Below are positions 62,579 through 64,000 of a DNA stretch of 64,000 bases, one piece after another (positions within the stretch are counted from its first letter, which is position 1; the number at the start of each line of letters is the position of its first letter). The position numbers and the translations under genes were made by a program. Under the pieces are notes generated by a model. The model worked only from the letters and a program-made list of their open reading frames with translations, had not been told where the DNA came from and searched no databases. The stretch lies in contig NZ_JACCBP010000001.1 of assembly GCF_013408655.1 (NCBI RefSeq), positions 3,100,001-3,164,000 on the forward strand, written 5' to 3'. Source of the DNA: Pigmentiphaga litoralis (GTDB lineage: Bacteria > Pseudomonadota > Gammaproteobacteria > Burkholderiales > Burkholderiaceae_B).

Positions 62579-63553
62579 ATGAACCTCATCCGTGCCACCG
62601 TCGGCGCGCTGGCGTGCCTGACGGCCGCTCTGCCGTTTGCCGCGAGCGCCCAAGGCGACTACCCCAACAAACCCGTGCGTGTCATCGTGCCCTTCACGGC
62701 CGGCAGCACCACCGACATCATCGCCCGCGCCATTACCGACAAGCTGGGCGCCAGCATGGGCCAGACCTTCGTGATCGACAATCGCGGTGGCGCCAGCGGG
62801 ACGATCGGGCAGGCAGCAGTGGCCAGTGCCCCGGCTGACGGCTACACGATCATGATTCATTCGTCGTCGCACACGGTGAACCCGTCCACCTTTGCCAAGC
62901 TGCCGTTCGATACGACTCGCGACTTTGCGGCCGTCACGCCGATCTCGTCGTTGCCGAACGCACTGGTGATCTCGCCCACCAAGAACATCAAGACCCTGCA
63001 GGACCTGGTGGCCACCGCGCGCGCCAAGCCAGGCAGCCTGAATTTTGCGTCGGCAGGCCAGGGCAGCGCCACGCACCTGAACGCCGAAAAGTTCAAGATG
63101 GCGGCCAAGATCGATGCCACCAACATTCCGTTCAAGGGATCGGCCGAAGCCGTCAGCGAAGTGCTGGCCGGCCGCGTCGACTACTACTTTTCGCCGATCG
63201 CCCCGGTCATTGGCCAGATTAAGGAAGGGCATCTGCTGGCCTTGGCGGTCGGTTCGCCCAAACGGTCGGCTGCGTTGCCCGACGTGCCGACCACCGCCGA
63301 AGCCGGCGTGCCCGGATCGGAATTCAACTTCTGGATCGGCATGATGGTCCCGGCCAAGACGCCGCGCGAGATCGTCAACCGCCTGAATGACGAAGTCGTG
63401 AAAGCGCTGGCCTCGCCGGAAGTGAAGGAACGGTTCGCCAAGCTGGGCGCCGATGCCTGGACGATGAAGCCGGAAGCGTTCGATGCCTACATCAAGGAAG
63501 AGATCGACGCGAACGCCAAGCTGGTGAAAGCGGCAGGGATCGCGCAGATGTAG
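62579..63553 (+). CDS. Bug/TctC-family solute-binding protein
   Basis: A 324-residue periplasmic receptor. The signal peptide MNLIRATVGALACLTAALPF ends ASA/QGDYP. Family marks are YPNKPVRVIVPFTAGSTTDI, VIDNRGGASGTIGQA, VDYYFSPIAPVIGQ and LVKAAGIAQM. ATG 62579 follows CAGGAGACAGC. It is a single gene between its own promoter and terminator, with no TctAB nearby. A FCD-type GntR regulator gene converges on it. Confidence 0.92.
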   Translation: MNLIRATVGALACLTAALPFAASAQGDYPNKPVRVIVPFTAGSTTDIIARAITDKLGASMGQTFVIDNRGGASGTIGQAAVASAPADGYTIMIHSSSHTVNPSTFAKLPFDTTRDFAAVTPISSLPNALVISPTKNIKTLQDLVATARAKPGSLNFASAGQGSATHLNAEKFKMAAKIDATNIPFKGSAEAVSEVLAGRVDYYFSPIAPVIGQIKEGHLLALAVGSPKRSAALPDVPTTAEAGVPGSEFNFWIGMMVPAKTPREIVNRLNDEVVKALASPEVKERFAKLGADAWTMKPEAFDAYIKEEIDANAKLVKAAGIAQM

Positions 63554-63570
63554 TTGCGGATGGCAACTTG

Positions 63571-63642
63571 CTGGCGGAATGAAGCTGGTGGAACGAAGCT
63601 GGCGGAATGAAGCGGGCAACGCCGAAGCTGGCAACAATGAAG
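63571..63642 (+). repeat. 14/15-bp degenerate tandem repeat
   Basis: Five units, CTGGCGGAATGAAG and variants, start at 63571, 63585, 63599, 63613 and 63628. A sixth would begin with the first stem arm of the terminator (CGGGCAG). It is non-coding, in the 3' untranslated region of the Bug gene. Confidence 0.85.
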
Positions 63643-63675
63643 CGGGCAGATCGACTTTCGACTGCCCGTTTTTTT
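63643..63675 (+). terminator. intrinsic terminator after Bug gene
   Basis: 7-bp stem CGGGCAG / CTGCCCG with an inner TCGA-CTT-TCGA helix, followed by a run of seven T (63669-63675). Confidence 0.9.
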
Positions 63676-63701
63676 GCGTCCCGCTGTCAGGCAACCCGCT
63701 G

Positions 63702-64000
63702 TCAGGCCACCTCGGCCGACGGCTCCACATCCTGCTGCCAGCCCGAGGCGCTCATCACGTTGCGGCCCACGTCCAGCATGTGCGCGCGCATGGCCGCGAA
63801 CACGCCCGGCGCATCGCCCTGCTCCATCAAGGCAAGCAGTTCATCGTGATGCCGTCCGGTGTCTTTGGTGAACGGCAGACTGCGATAGGTGGCGTGACGC
63901 ACTCGATGCACGTGCCACATCAGGTGTTCATGGATGTCGATCAGCGCCGGGTTGGCCGACTCGATCACGATGCGCCGGTGGAATTCGTCATTCACCTTGA
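63702..64000 (-). CDS. GntR/FCD-family regulator, C-terminal part
   Basis: C-terminal about 99 residues of an FCD (FadR C-terminal) effector domain; the gene continues past the right edge. It shows MNDEFHRRIVIESANPALID, RVRHATYRSLP, DTGRHHDELLALMEQGDAPG and AMRAHMLDVGRNV, with His residues placed as in metal-binding FCD domains. The N-terminal winged helix is outside the window, so GntR membership is inferred from the domain. Confidence 0.85.
   Translation of the reverse strand, partial: KVNDEFHRRIVIESANPALIDIHEHLMWHVHRVRHATYRSLPFTKDTGRHHDELLALMEQGDAPGVFAAMRAHMLDVGRNVMSASGWQQDVEPSAEVA

Overview
The window is 64 kb of GC-rich DNA (roughly two thirds G+C by eye) with dense, strongly codon-biased genes. 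Several features point to a betaproteobacterium of the order Burkholderiales, probably an Alcaligenaceae relative of Bordetella, Achromobacter or Pigmentiphaga. These are four orphan Bug/TctC-type solute-binding proteins, a birA - type III pantothenate kinase - SPOR block, a lipA-lipB-ybeD-aminotransferase-dacC block, and a rpe-gph-trpE block. This assignment rests on gene content and order only. I see no rRNA, tRNA, CRISPR array, integrase, transposase or prophage.

Layout. 1-2.1 kb: end of a catechol ortho-cleavage operon (catB partial, catC) with a Bug gene and an intrinsic terminator. 2.1-8.2 kb: a FecI/FecR/FecA-type iron-signalling operon with a DUF3649-PepSY fusion, preceded by a Fur-box promoter. 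8.2-14.9 kb: lipoate synthesis, a class IV aminotransferase, a PBP5-type carboxypeptidase, a hydrolase, a thioredoxin-like ferredoxin and a VanZ protein. 15-24 kb, mostly forward: birA, coaX, a SPOR protein, an ADP-heptose step enzyme (reverse), an MFS exporter, a two-component system, a MobA-like nucleotidyltransferase and an M61 peptidase. 24-27.2 kb: ung and trpC-trpD-trpG. 27.2-36.7 kb: an accessory block with a Fur-box siderophore receptor and an aromatic-type catabolic operon (Bug, DUF2783, FAD hydroxylase, hydrolase, VOC dioxygenase, divergent LysR). It ends in a thiolase fragment. 36.7-40 kb: rpe-gph-trpL-trpE, including an unlisted 24-residue Trp-rich leader peptide. 40-48.8 kb: housekeeping and envelope genes (apaG, mltA, dsbC, a Ubi-type hydroxylase, a methyltransferase, an MscS channel, a DUF481 protein, a CzcE-like protein). 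48.9-57 kb: a second aromatic-type catabolic cluster (FAH hydrolase, MhpA-like hydroxylase, IclR, two-domain extradiol dioxygenase) divergent from Bug-uxaA. 57-59 kb: a divergent ampR-like regulator and class A beta-lactamase. 59-64 kb: LysR, IclR, a fourth Bug gene with a near-consensus promoter, and a truncated GntR/FCD regulator at the right edge.

How the parts work together. Two catabolic cassettes repeat one logic: a regulator diverges from a flavin hydroxylase, a VOC-fold ring-cleavage enzyme, a hydrolase and an orphan solute-binding protein. Two Fur-box iron loci sit in the same window. The tryptophan genes are split. trpE keeps an attenuation-type leader next to gph-rpe, while trpGDC lies 9.5 kb away behind accessory genes and has no such leader. 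This is the most informative structural feature of the window.
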